A stretch of 64,000 bases of DNA from Syntrophaceae bacterium UBA2280 (GTDB lineage: Bacteria; Desulfobacterota; Syntrophia; Syntrophales; Smithellaceae). The DNA is taken from the NCBI GenBank assembly GCA_002347685.1, contig DDWS01000026.1, forward strand, positions 32,159-96,158, read 5' to 3'. Shown one piece after another: positions 8,517 to 17,316 of this stretch. Below the pieces are notes generated by a model. The model saw nothing but the letters and a program-made list of their open reading frames with translations. It was not told where the DNA came from and did no database searches. Position numbers and translations under genes: made by a program. The stretch's first letter is position 1; every line of letters starts with the position of its first letter.

Positions 8517-9464
8517 ATGGACAAGATCAGGCTTGGAATCAGCACCTGTCTTCTGGGAGAAAATGTCCGTTATGACGGCGGGCATAAACTCGACCGCTTT
8601 CTTAGCGACACGCTGGGACAATATGTCGACTATGTGCCGGTCTGTCCGGAAGCAGAATGCGGTCTGGGCGTTCCGCGCGAAGCGATGCGCCTGGAAGGCG
8701 CGCCGGATGCCCCCCGTCTGATCACCCATCGCACCAAAGAAGATAAAACAGACAAGATGATCGCCTGGGCTGAAAAACGTCTGGCTGAACTGGAAACGGA
8801 CGGTCTGTGTGGGTTCATCTTCAAAAGCGATTCACCGTCGAGCGGCATGGAACGCGTCAAAGTGTACGACGAAAAAGGCATGCCCGCCAAAACCGGCGTG
8901 GGCATTTTCGCACGGATGTTCATGGATCGATTTCCTTTGCTGCCCGTGGAAGAGGAAGGCCGGCTCCATGACACACTGCTTCGTGAAAATTTCATTGAAC
9001 GGATTTTTACACTCAGGCGGTGGCGGGAAGCCAGGGCCGTGAAAGCCGGACGCGGGGCGCTGGTGGACTTTCACACCCGCTACAAATATTTGATTTTATC
9101 GCACAGCCCGAAACACTATACGGCAATGGGTAAACTCGTCGCGGATCAGAAAAGCCACAACCTTCGCGATCTTTTTTCACAGTACGAATCCCTGCTGATG
9201 GAGGCGCTGGCTCTGAAAACCACGCCGAAGAAAAACATCAACGTGCTTGAGCACATGATGGGTTACTTTAAAAATTCGCTATCCGCAGACGAGAAAAAAG
9301 AATTGCTGGAAATGCTCGATCAATACCGACTGGGCTATCTGCCGCTGATCGTTCCCGTCACGCTGATCGGCCACTACGTGCGAAAATTCGATCAGCCGTA
9401 TCTGAAGGATCAGATTTACTTAAACCCGCACCCGCTGGAATTGCAGCTCAGAAATCATGTGTAG
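8517..9464 (+). CDS. DUF523-DUF1722 fusion protein (YbgA/TudS-related)
   Basis: 315 residues. The N-terminal half (1-150) is DUF523, with Cys in STCLLGENVRYDGGHK and VCPEAECGLGVPRE; this family includes the 4Fe-4S thiouracil desulfidase TudS. The C-terminal half (about 175-310) is DUF1722, found at the C-terminus of YbgA. RBS GGAGG is at good spacing before the ATG. The fused form is widespread in proteobacteria but its physiological reaction is not established. A thio-base desulfurase activity is possible from the Cys ligands. Single gene between a diguanylate cyclase and a repeat region. Confidence 0.82.
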   Translation: MDKIRLGISTCLLGENVRYDGGHKLDRFLSDTLGQYVDYVPVCPEAECGLGVPREAMRLEGAPDAPRLITHRTKEDKTDKMIAWAEKRLAELETDGLCGFIFKSDSPSSGMERVKVYDEKGMPAKTGVGIFARMFMDRFPLLPVEEEGRLHDTLLRENFIERIFTLRRWREARAVKAGRGALVDFHTRYKYLILSHSPKHYTAMGKLVADQKSHNLRDLFSQYESLLMEALALKTTPKKNINVLEHMMGYFKNSLSADEKKELLEMLDQYRLGYLPLIVPVTLIGHYVRKFDQPYLKDQIYLNPHPLELQLRNHV

Positions 9465-9465
9465 G

Positions 9466-9672
9466 ATTAAGTTTAAAATTTAAAGTTTCAAGTTTAAAGT
9501 TCAAAGTTCAAAGTTGATGAACTCGTAAAAAGTCCAAGAATCGTCACACCGGCGAAGGCCGGTGTCCAGAACATATTGTAATCACTGGATTCCGGCCTTC
9601 GCCGGAATGACGTAAAAGGTGATTTATGACTTTTTACGAGACCATCAAAGTTCAAAGTTCAAAGATCAAAGA
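9466..9672. repeat. AAGTTCA-type heptamer repeats flanking a MITE-like element
   Basis: Variants of a 7-base unit (GTTTAAA, GTTTCAA, GTTCAAA) are repeated in tandem at 9466-9515 and again at 9645-9672, just outside an inverted-repeat element. The same unit type recurs at 63915-63940. No coding potential is seen in this stretch. Confidence 0.7.
9516..9646. mobile_element. MITE-like element, about 131 bp
   Basis: Terminal inverted repeats of 19 bp (GATGAACTCGTAAAAAGTC at 9516-9534; its complement at 9628-9646 with 2 mismatches). Inside are two more hairpins, CACCGGC-type near 9547-9566 and ATTCCGGCC-type near 9590-9608. There is no reading frame for a transposase. The element interrupts a run of AAAGTTC repeats that continues on both sides, consistent with insertion. 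It would have to be moved in trans. Confidence 0.6.
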
Positions 9673-9712
9673 GACCAACAGGGGTCGGGGCTCCCCGATC
9701 CCTGTTGGTCTC
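9671..9712. terminator. long hairpin downstream of htpX
   Basis: GAGACCAACAGGG at 9671-9683 pairs with the complement ending at 9712, and an inner CGGGG/CCCCG pairing shortens the loop to a few bases. It lies 87 bp beyond the htpX stop (minus strand), so it probably ends that transcript. A U-tract is weak on both strands. Confidence 0.5.
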
Positions 9713-9798
9713 ATAACGATTAACGCTTCACACCCGACATCCAGCGCCTCATCCGGAATTCCCGGCATATGCTGGGCAGGCTGCCGGACTTACGCACC

Positions 9799-10689
9799 TC
9801 ACGCCCTCCCGCTCTGCTTCAGCGCCTCGATGCGGTCTTCGAGCGGGGGATGGCTCATGAAAAGCAGTTTGAGACCGTGTTTGGAGGGTTTCCCGGCGAT
9901 GCCGAACGCGGACATCTGCTCCGGCAGAGGCTCCTGCACGCCTTTTTTGAGTTTTTCCAGCGCGGCAATCATGCTGGCCGTACCGGCCAGTTTCGCGCCG
10001 CCGGCATCCGCCCGGTACTCTCGCTTGCGGCTGAACCAAAGCACGATGACGCTGGCCAGAATGCCGAAAACGATCTGGGCGACAATGGTCGTGATAAAAA
10101 AGCCCAGGCCATGACCCTGTTCATTTTTCAGGATCACGCGGTCCACAAAATGTCCGACCACACGTGAAATGAAGATGACAAACGTGTTGACGACGCCCTG
10201 AATCAGCGTCAGCGTAATCATGTCTCCGTTGGACACGTGAGTAATCTCATGGGCCAGAACCGCTTCGACTTCGTTTTTGTTCATATTGCGCAAAAGTCCG
10301 GTGCTGACAGCGACCAGCGCGTTGTTCTTATTCATACCGGTGGCAAAGGCGTTAGGCGCGGCAGAGTCGAAAACCGCGACTTCCGGCATACCGATCCCGG
10401 CCATCGCGGCCTGCTTTTTTACGGTTTCCACCAGCCACATTTCGGTTTCGGAACGGGGCTGGGTGATCACCTGGGCACCCATGGCCCGCTTGGCCATCCA
10501 CTTGGACATGGCCAGTGAGATCAATGACCCGCCAAAACCGAACACGGCGGCAAACACCAGCAGGTTCCAGTAATTGAGTCCCACGCCGCTTTCATCCAGA
10601 ATGCGATCGACGCCCAGCAGCCTCAAAACAATGCCCAAAACGACGAGCACGGCGATATTGGTCAGTAAAAACAACACCACTCTTTTCAT
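9799..10689 (-). CDS. htpX: membrane zinc metalloprotease HtpX
   Basis: 296 residues. M48-family protease of inner-membrane protein quality control. Two N-terminal membrane spans (about 5-27 and 40-60), the zinc motif HEITH at 147-151 in the context [12 protein letters not shown], a second pair of spans after it, and the third zinc ligand expected in the [10 protein letters not shown] segment. Length and order match HtpX of E. coli. RBS AGGAGG precedes the ATG. It appears to be a single-gene unit. Confidence 0.93.
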   Translation of the reverse strand: MKRVVLFLLTNIAVLVVLGIVLRLLGVDRILDESGVGLNYWNLLVFAAVFGFGGSLISLAMSKWMAKRAMGAQVITQPRSETEMWLVETVKKQAAMAGIGMPEVAVFDSAAPNAFATGMNKNNALVAVSTGLLRNMNKNEVEAVLAHEITHVSNGDMITLTLIQGVVNTFVIFISRVVGHFVDRVILKNEQGHGLGFFITTIVAQIVFGILASVIVLWFSRKREYRADAGGAKLAGTASMIAALEKLKKGVQEPLPEQMSAFGIAGKPSKHGLKLLFMSHPPLEDRIEALKQSGRA

Positions 10690-10818
10690 TTCTTCATTCC
10701 TCCTGTGATGATTCCGGTGGCAAGCCTTAAACCGGCCCTGTAAACACTCTCTATCTTAGTTACACCCTACCGGATGTCAAGTATTTTCGCCTGATTTTCA
10801 TCAGGGCACTTGAGGCCT

Positions 10819-12168
10819 TTATTGCCTCTGAAAATACTGATGGATAGCGTCGAATGCCACTTGAACCATCCAGTCGATATCCTTTTCATCGACGACATAA
10901 GGCGGCATGAAATAGATGATATTCCCCAGGGGACGAAGCAGCACGCCTTTGGTGAGCGCGATGCGGTAAATGCCGTATCCGACACGTTTTTTCCAGTCAA
11001 ATGTCTCTTTGGTGCACCGATCCGCCACCAGTTCCAGCGCGCCGATCATGCCGAGCTGGCGGTATTCGCCCACATACGGATGTCCGTCAAACAAGGTTTT
11101 GACTTTCGCTAAAAGCATCCGGCTTTTGATTTCGTTTTGCGCCAGAACATCTTCATCTTGAAAAATGCTGAGAGACTCTCTCGCGACCGCGCAGGCCAGC
11201 GCATTGCCGGTGTAGCTGTGCGAGTGCAAAAAAGCCTTCAACTCCGTATAGTCCGCGTAGAAGGCCGAATAGATTTCATCGGTCGTCACGACAAGCGACA
11301 GGGGCATGTAGCCCGCCGTGATCCCTTTGGACAGACACATCATGTCGGGGCTGACACCCGCGTGTTCGCAGGCGAACATTTTTCCCGTCCGGCCGAAGCC
11401 GACGGCGATTTCGTCGGCGATCAGGTGGATGTGATGCCGGGTGCAAAGCTCGCGGAGTTTTTTCAGATACGCGGGAGGGTAGATTTTCATGCCTGCCGCG
11501 CACTGCACCATAGGCTCGATGATCACGGCGCAGATTTCGTCCGCGTGCGCCTCGATCAACCGCTCCATCGATTCAAAACATTCGGCCCCGCACGTCTCGC
11601 GTTTTTTTTCGTAGGGACAGCGGTAGCAATCCGGCCCGGCGGCCTTCAGCGTGTCGAACATCAGCGGCTTGTAGATTTTACTGTAAAGATCGAGGTCACC
11701 GACGGACAAGGCGCCCAGCGTTTCTCCGTGATACGCGTCGGTAATCGCGGCGAATTTTGTTTTCCCCGCCCGTCCCGTCTGCTGATGATAATGAAAACTC
11801 ATTTTGAGGGCCGCTTCCACCGCGGACGATCCGTTGTCGGTGAAGAAAACTTTATTGAGCCCCACGGGCGTGAGGCGTACAATTTCCTGCGCCAGATCAA
11901 TGGCCGGCTCGTGAGAAAAATTAGCAAAGATGGCATGTTCGAGTTTTTCGGACTGCTCGCGAAGCGCCCGGTTGATGCGGTCATTGGCGTGCCCGAAAAG
12001 ATTCACCCACCACGACGACACGGCGTCGAGATAACTTTTCCCCTCCGTGTCATAGACATACGCGCCCTTCCCCCGCGCAAGAATGATCGGCGGAAAATCT
12101 TCGTAGTCCTTCATCTGCGAACAGGGATGCCAGATATATTTTAAATCTTTTTTCTGAAGTTCATTCAT
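10819..12168 (-). CDS. bioA: adenosylmethionine-8-amino-7-oxononanoate aminotransferase
   Basis: 449 residues, class III PLP aminotransferase. It transfers an amino group from SAM to 7-keto-8-aminopelargonate, giving diaminopelargonate in biotin synthesis. The N-terminal [15 protein letters not shown], the [16 protein letters not shown] segment and the PLP-lysine segment [13 protein letters not shown] are diagnostic. It is the last gene of a minus-strand run bioD-bioF-bioA with short gaps. The cofactor is needed by the carboxyltransferase/decarboxylase encoded at 42-56 kb. Confidence 0.94.
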   Translation of the reverse strand: MNELQKKDLKYIWHPCSQMKDYEDFPPIILARGKGAYVYDTEGKSYLDAVSSWWVNLFGHANDRINRALREQSEKLEHAIFANFSHEPAIDLAQEIVRLTPVGLNKVFFTDNGSSAVEAALKMSFHYHQQTGRAGKTKFAAITDAYHGETLGALSVGDLDLYSKIYKPLMFDTLKAAGPDCYRCPYEKKRETCGAECFESMERLIEAHADEICAVIIEPMVQCAAGMKIYPPAYLKKLRELCTRHHIHLIADEIAVGFGRTGKMFACEHAGVSPDMMCLSKGITAGYMPLSLVVTTDEIYSAFYADYTELKAFLHSHSYTGNALACAVARESLSIFQDEDVLAQNEIKSRMLLAKVKTLFDGHPYVGEYRQLGMIGALELVADRCTKETFDWKKRVGYGIYRIALTKGVLLRPLGNIIYFMPPYVVDEKDIDWMVQVAFDAIHQYFQRQ

Positions 12169-12210
12169 TACTCATTACTCCTTATCCGGCATGCGCCGGA
12201 CTTACGATCC

Positions 12211-13374
12211 TCACGCTCCGATCACACCCAGTTCGCGGCCGATATCCGAGATGCACGAAAGCGCCTGTTTAAGATCCTCACGGTCATGTGTGGCCATCAG
12301 ATTGATGCGCAGGCGGCTGGTCCCCGGAGGCACGGTCGGCGGACGGATGGCGGAAACAAAGACATTCTGTTTCATCAATGCCTCGCTAAACGTTACAGCC
12401 AGATCCGGGCTTCCCAGAACCACGGACACAATCGGCGTGGGATGGTTCGCCACATCGAATCCGGCCTCACGAAGCGATTGACGAAGCCACAACGAATGCG
12501 CCAGCAGCGCTTCGCGCCTTTGCGGCTGGGTCCGCACAATGTCGAGCGCCGCAAGCGACACGGCGATCATTGCGGGAGACAGTGCAGTAGAAAAAATAAA
12601 ACTACGGGCCGTGTTGACCAGGTAATCGATCAGGGCGCGGCTGCCGGCGACAAAGCCGCCCTCGGACGCCAGGGCCTTGCTCAGCGTGCCGATTGAAATA
12701 TCCACACCGCCTGTCATACCGAAATGATCCGCCACGCCGCCGCCGTGCGCACCCAGCACACCCGTGGCGTGCGCCTCATCGACCATCAGAAGCGCGCCAT
12801 GCTGCCTGGCGATGCCGGCCAGCGAAGGAAGCGGCGCGATATCGCCATCCACGCTGAAGAGCCCGTCGGTGATGATCAGACGTTTTTTGCCCGGATCGTT
12901 TTTGATCCGTCGCTCCAGATCCGCCGGATCGCAATGTTCATAGACGACGATTTTAGCGCCGCTCAAACGGCAGCCGTCGATGATGCTGGCGTGATTGAGG
13001 CGGTCTGAATAGATCGTCCAGTCGTGATCGGCAACGGCGGAAATGACACCGACATTGGCCATATAGCCGGTGTTGAAAACGAGCGCCGCCGGAGTTCCTT
13101 TGAAGGCCGCGATTTCCTCTTCGAGCTTTTGATGGATTTCATAACTGCCCGTGGTCAGCCGGGAGCCGCCGGAACCCGCACCGTATCGTTCCAGCGCGTC
13201 ACGGGCGGCCTGCTTGAGACTTTCATCCGCGCACAGGCCCAGATAACTGTTGGACGACAGCATCAGCATGTCGTGATTGGCAATGCGCACGCGCGCGCAC
13301 TGCGGCGACTGCAGATACTTCATCTGCCGGTAGAGGCCGTCGTCCTTGATCTTGCGAAGTTTTTCGTCAAACAT
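12211..13374 (-). CDS. bioF: 8-amino-7-oxononanoate synthase (BioF-type alpha-oxoamine synthase)
   Basis: 387 residues, PLP-dependent alpha-oxoamine synthase. It condenses pimeloyl thioester with alanine to give 7-keto-8-aminopelargonate. The motif DEAHATGVLGAHGGG and the PLP-lysine context GTLSKALASEGGF are present. The family also includes 2-amino-3-ketobutyrate CoA ligase, which has very similar sequence; location between bioD and bioA decides for BioF. The gap to bioA is 42 bp with a small hairpin, and to bioD 9 bp. Confidence 0.88.
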   Translation of the reverse strand: MFDEKLRKIKDDGLYRQMKYLQSPQCARVRIANHDMLMLSSNSYLGLCADESLKQAARDALERYGAGSGGSRLTTGSYEIHQKLEEEIAAFKGTPAALVFNTGYMANVGVISAVADHDWTIYSDRLNHASIIDGCRLSGAKIVVYEHCDPADLERRIKNDPGKKRLIITDGLFSVDGDIAPLPSLAGIARQHGALLMVDEAHATGVLGAHGGGVADHFGMTGGVDISIGTLSKALASEGGFVAGSRALIDYLVNTARSFIFSTALSPAMIAVSLAALDIVRTQPQRREALLAHSLWLRQSLREAGFDVANHPTPIVSVVLGSPDLAVTFSEALMKQNVFVSAIRPPTVPPGTSRLRINLMATHDREDLKQALSCISDIGRELGVIGA

Positions 13375-13383
13375 TATTATCTT

Positions 13384-14106
13384 TCAGACGGTTTCCATCA
13401 AAGCCAGAATGTCACCGATGTCGATGGTTCGTTCAAACACGTCGCGAAGGTCTCCCGGGTAACCTTTTTCGGTGTCCACCGCATCTATCGCCGGCAGCGT
13501 AAAAACCGCATCCACCCCGGCGAGTTTTTTAATCGTCGCGATATTATCCTGTTCGATCAGCGTCTGCCCGACGCTGTTGATGACGATGCCCTTGACCTTC
13601 AGGCCTGCCTGCCGCGCCATTCCGAGCGTCAGCAGCGTGTGGTTGATCGTACCGAGACCCGCGCGTGCGACCAGCAGCACGGGAAAGCCCAGCGAGCCGA
13701 TCAATTCATACTGCATGGTGCCTTCGTCATTGAGCGGCACGGCCAAACCACCCGCACCTTCGGCAACGATGACATCATAGCGCGCTTTCAGTTCGTCGAG
13801 ACTTTTAGAAATGACGTCCGGATCGATGCGCCGGCCCGACAGGCGCGCGGCCAGATGCGGCGCGACGGCGTCGGCAAACGAGTAAGGCGTCGCAATTTTC
13901 GGGTCTTCGGAAAAACCCGATACAGCGCCAACAAACGCCAGATCGGCAGAGAGCTTTGCGCCGGAAACATCCACCTCCCCGCTCGCCACCGGCTTGAAGT
14001 AGGCCGCGTGTTCATTATTTTTCAGCAGCAGATACATCAGCCCGGCCGAAACAACCGTTTTACCGACTTCCGTATCCGTTCCGATGATGTAGATCCCCTT
14101 ACTCAT
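13384..14106 (-). CDS. bioD: dethiobiotin synthetase
   Basis: 240 residues. ATP-dependent carboxylation and ring closure of diaminopelargonate to dethiobiotin. The P-loop variant GTDTEVGKTVVSAG is at about 9-22, and EGAGGLAVPL near 117-126 is the second conserved loop. Length is usual (about 225-240). First gene of the minus-strand bioD-bioF-bioA run. No bioC, bioH or bioW is seen in the window, so the source of the pimeloyl thioester must be elsewhere. Confidence 0.93.
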   Translation of the reverse strand: MSKGIYIIGTDTEVGKTVVSAGLMYLLLKNNEHAAYFKPVASGEVDVSGAKLSADLAFVGAVSGFSEDPKIATPYSFADAVAPHLAARLSGRRIDPDVISKSLDELKARYDVIVAEGAGGLAVPLNDEGTMQYELIGSLGFPVLLVARAGLGTINHTLLTLGMARQAGLKVKGIVINSVGQTLIEQDNIATIKKLAGVDAVFTLPAIDAVDTEKGYPGDLRDVFERTIDIGDILALMETV

Positions 14107-14225
14107 CCGTCACACTCCGTCACTTTGTCCATTCGGCTCAACCGTCTTATCAAAAGACGAAACCCCGTGCAATCAAAGATTGCTTCACCGCCGGATATCT
14201 CACGGATGGAGAGGTCGTTTTTTCC

Positions 14226-14254
14226 TTGACAGACGCGCTTCGGATCAGTATGGG
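14226..14254 (+). promoter_or_regulatory. sigma-70-type promoter of the M23 peptidase gene
   Basis: TTGACA at 14226-14231, 17 bases, then TATGGG at 14249-14254. The -35 box is perfect; the -10 box is weak. The predicted start is near 14261, about 30 bases before the TTG start codon. Confidence 0.45.
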
Positions 14255-14292
14255 TATCAAAATTACGATTCACGCTCAAGGGGGAAAACGAT

Positions 14293-15576
14293 TTGATCGT
14301 AAAAAAAACAGGCTGGATTCTGCTGATTCTTTTACTCATGGGGATTTTCCCCGTCTATCAGATATTCACACAATCATCACCACAGACTGCCGCCGTAGAA
14401 GAAATCGTTTCATCGCCTGCTTTCAAATCCATTGAAAGCAGCATAGAGCCCGGAGAAACACTCTTCTCCATTTTTAAAAAACACGACTTAAACATTGACG
14501 AACTGTTCGCCATGAAGCAGGCGTCAGCCAGCGTGCATCGCCTCCGGCAGGTCCATCCGGGTCAACCCTACAGCTTCACGGTCGATGAAAACAATTGCGT
14601 CAGCACCTTCACCTATGGCATCAGTGAAAACACTACTTTAAAAATCGAGCGCGGTGAAAATGGCTTCTCGGCAGAAAAATGCGAGATCCCCTTTGAAACG
14701 CGTGTGCTGACTCTGGGCGGCCGGATTGATGGAAGCCTCATCGCGGCGCTCGGCCAGGAGCGCGAGGAAATCATGCTGGCCATCCAGGTTTCGGATATTC
14801 TTGCCTGGGATATTGACTTCAACACGGATCTGCGGACAGGCGATACGTTCAGGATTATCGTGGAAGGCCTGTACCTCAACGGCGATTTCAGGAAGTACGG
14901 AAAGATCCTAGCCGTTGAATTTGTCAATGACAGCCGCCGGCATGTTGCCTACCGGTTCGAACAGGATGGCAGAACGGATTATTTCGACGAGGAAGGAAAA
15001 TCGCTCAGAAAAGCTTTTTTAAAAGCCCCGTTGAGTTTCCGCAGGATCAGTTCCTCTTTTTCTCCCTCGCGCAGGCACCCGATCCTGAAAATCAACCGTC
15101 CGCACCACGGCATCGACTACGTCGCGCCAACCGGCACACCGGTGAGCGCAACCGCGGACGGCAGAGTATCATTTATCGGCTCTAGAGGCGACTACGGCAA
15201 GCTGATCATTCTTTCGCACCGCAATGGTCTGCAGACCTATTACGGACATCTCTCAAGGTTCGCCGCGGGAATGCGTTCAGGCAAACAGGTTCAGCAGGGC
15301 GATCTGGTGGGCTACGTCGGCGCAACGGGCCTGGCCACCGGGCCGCACCTGCATTACGAAATGCGTCAAAACGGTGTTGCGATCAACCCGGTGCGCTTCA
15401 AGGCGATCGCGGGCGAACCCGTCGTGGCCTCGCGAATGCCCCAATTCCAGCAGGTCACAGCGGCGCTCGACCAGACGTTCTCCTCGGCGGTTTTCTACGA
15501 AACCGGGGACCCGGAAAGCCGGCAAAACGCCAGAACGCTGGCCATGCGTATCGAACAGATGAACCTTCTGAACTGA
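14293..15576 (+). CDS. M23 (LytM) murein endopeptidase-like protein with OapA/LysM-like N-terminus
   Basis: 427 residues from a TTG start at 14293 preceded by AGGGGGAA. An N-terminal membrane anchor or signal (4-25) places it in the periplasm. A LysM/OapA-like region follows (about 50-125, with EPGETLFSIFKKHDL), then a mixed region and a peptidase_M23 domain (about 260-375) with zinc-site motifs HHGIDYVAP and HLHYE. The overall layout matches MepM/YebA-type endopeptidases that cut peptidoglycan cross-links. All metal ligands appear present, so it is probably active rather than an EnvC-like activator. It stands alone between the bio operon and rnk. Confidence 0.87.
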   Translation: MIVKKTGWILLILLLMGIFPVYQIFTQSSPQTAAVEEIVSSPAFKSIESSIEPGETLFSIFKKHDLNIDELFAMKQASASVHRLRQVHPGQPYSFTVDENNCVSTFTYGISENTTLKIERGENGFSAEKCEIPFETRVLTLGGRIDGSLIAALGQEREEIMLAIQVSDILAWDIDFNTDLRTGDTFRIIVEGLYLNGDFRKYGKILAVEFVNDSRRHVAYRFEQDGRTDYFDEEGKSLRKAFLKAPLSFRRISSSFSPSRRHPILKINRPHHGIDYVAPTGTPVSATADGRVSFIGSRGDYGKLIILSHRNGLQTYYGHLSRFAAGMRSGKQVQQGDLVGYVGATGLATGPHLHYEMRQNGVAINPVRFKAIAGEPVVASRMPQFQQVTAALDQTFSSAVFYETGDPESRQNARTLAMRIEQMNLLN

Positions 15577-15612
15577 TTCCCGCCGACCGGATCCGCGGTC
15601 TCTTTTTATGAA

Positions 15613-15641
15613 TTGACAGGCTTCTCATATTTCCCTATAGT
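15613..15641 (+). promoter_or_regulatory. strong sigma-70-type promoter upstream of the rnk-like gene
   Basis: TTGACA at 15613-15618, a 17-base spacer, then TATAGT at 15636-15641. This is near consensus with ideal spacing. The predicted start is near 15648, leaving a leader of about 98 bases before the ATG at 15746. Confidence 0.72.
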
Positions 15642-15745
15642 GGCATCGAAGTGCATGTACTGTAAAATCCGTTTTTCCGTACGGTTGATTTTTTTCAATC
15701 CAGCACGATGAAACAATTCCAGAGAATAAACTCGGAGGGATGACC

Positions 15746-16165
15746 ATGACGGCAGAGCGCTCGATACACATTTCAAAATATGACATGGACAGACTCGTCG
15801 AGCTGATCGATGGATTGCGCAGAACGCCCAAAGCCAATCAGACCCATTTGGATTTACTGGAAAAGGAATTGTATCGGGGCGTGCTGGTGGATCCGCAGGA
15901 CGTTCCCAAAGACGTCATCACGATGAATTCCAAAGTCAGCGTGAAGGATGTCGAATCAGGTGAGGTAACAACCTATACGCTTGTGTACCCGTCCGCGGCG
16001 AATATTTCAGAAAACAAGCTCTCGATCCTTGCCCCCCTGGGCACGGCGCTGCTGGGCTATCGCAAGGGCGACATCATTGAATGGCCCGTTCCGTCCGGCA
16101 TCAGGAAAGTAAAAGTGGATGACATCATCTATCAGCCGGAAGCGGCGGGAGATTACCATCTATGA
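15746..16165 (+). CDS. rnk: Rnk/GreA-family regulator of nucleoside diphosphate kinase
   Basis: 139 residues. The ATG at 15746 is preferred to the one at 15740 because GGAGG is 7 bases from the former and only 2 from the latter. There is a short N-terminal coiled segment, then a GreA/GreB C-terminal FKBP-like domain (about 50-130) with VYPSAANISENKLSILAPLGTAL-type sequence, which is characteristic of Rnk rather than of Gre factors (the Gre N-terminal coiled coil is too short). Rnk binds RNA polymerase and affects nucleotide balance. It precedes bioB by 58 bp and may be cotranscribed with it. Confidence 0.85.
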   Translation: MTAERSIHISKYDMDRLVELIDGLRRTPKANQTHLDLLEKELYRGVLVDPQDVPKDVITMNSKVSVKDVESGEVTTYTLVYPSAANISENKLSILAPLGTALLGYRKGDIIEWPVPSGIRKVKVDDIIYQPEAAGDYHL

Positions 16166-16223
16166 ACGGACAAACCCATTGGATGCTCCATGAAGCACAA
16201 GGCAGGATGAAAAAAGACATCCC

Positions 16224-17312
16224 ATGGAACTGATCGATCACCTCAAGCGCAGGGCGCTGGCGGGAAAGAAAATCAGCGGTGATAATGCCCGCGAGCTTTT
16301 CATTGAAGGTTCCGATGCCCCTTATCGCGTTTTTGCGGCCGCCTCCGAAATCCGCGAGTATTTCAAAGGAAAAGAAATTATTCTTTGCGGTATCAGCAAC
16401 GCCAAATCAGGCCGCTGCGCCGAGGACTGTAAATTCTGCGCGCAGTCTTCTCATTATGAGACTCAAGTCGCCTCCTATCCGCTCAAACCGGCAAAGCAGA
16501 TTCTCGCCGAGGCAGCCCTGGCCAAAAAAGACGGGGCGGAATTTTTCGGTATCGTCACCAGCGGAAAGCGGGTGACGGTCAAAAAAGAGTGGCTGGAAAT
16601 ATTTAAGGCCATCGAAGGCATGCAGAATATCGGCATCCATCCCTGCGCATCGCTGGGAATCATCGATACTGAAAAAGCCCGCGCACTCAAGTCGGCGGGG
16701 CTTTATCGATACCATCACAATCTGGAAACGTCGCGCAGTTTTTTTAAAAACATCTGCACCACGCACAACTACGAGGAAGATGTCGAAACCATCCGCGCCG
16801 CGAAAGACGCGGGATTGAGTGTTTGCGCGGGCGCTCTTTTCGGTATGGGAGAAGGCGTCACGCACCGCGTTGAGCTGGCCGAAACCCTGCGTGAACTCGA
16901 TGTCGATTCGGTCCCGATCAACCTGCTCACCCCCATTGGGGGTACGCCGCTGGACCATCTGCAACCGCTCCCGCCGATGGAAATCCTCATGACCATTGCC
17001 GTGTACCGCTTCCTGCTGCCGGACCGGGACATCAAGCTGTGCGGCGGCAAGGAGAAGAACCTCCGGCAACTGCTGCCGCTGGCCATTGTGGCAGGCGCCA
17101 ATTCCCTGATGACCGGAAATTATCTGACCACCGCCGGCCGAGACAGCAAACTGGATCACGAAATGATTCTGGATCTGGGGCTGATTCCAACGCGGGAGAT
17201 AGACCTTTGCCGCTGCGGGATGGAAGGGGAAAACGCCTGCATGGCCGGGGCGGGCATTCACACCGATCCTGCGAAACAATGCCTCGCGAAAAAACGACCG
17301 ACTCGCAGATAG
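16224..17312 (+). CDS. bioB: biotin synthase
   Basis: 362 residues, radical SAM enzyme inserting sulfur into dethiobiotin. The 4Fe-4S/SAM motif CAEDCKFC is followed by AQSSHYET, and conserved segments TSGKRV, HHNLETS and PINLLTPIGGTPL match BioB. It is a little longer than E. coli BioB (346), with a Cys-containing tail (CRCGMEG, ACMAGAG). The RBS is weak: AGGA lies about 20 bases from the ATG. It is separated from bioDFA by two unrelated genes and lies on the other strand. Confidence 0.93.
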   Translation: MELIDHLKRRALAGKKISGDNARELFIEGSDAPYRVFAAASEIREYFKGKEIILCGISNAKSGRCAEDCKFCAQSSHYETQVASYPLKPAKQILAEAALAKKDGAEFFGIVTSGKRVTVKKEWLEIFKAIEGMQNIGIHPCASLGIIDTEKARALKSAGLYRYHHNLETSRSFFKNICTTHNYEEDVETIRAAKDAGLSVCAGALFGMGEGVTHRVELAETLRELDVDSVPINLLTPIGGTPLDHLQPLPPMEILMTIAVYRFLLPDRDIKLCGGKEKNLRQLLPLAIVAGANSLMTGNYLTTAGRDSKLDHEMILDLGLIPTREIDLCRCGMEGENACMAGAGIHTDPAKQCLAKKRPTRR

Positions 17313-17316
17313 TCTT

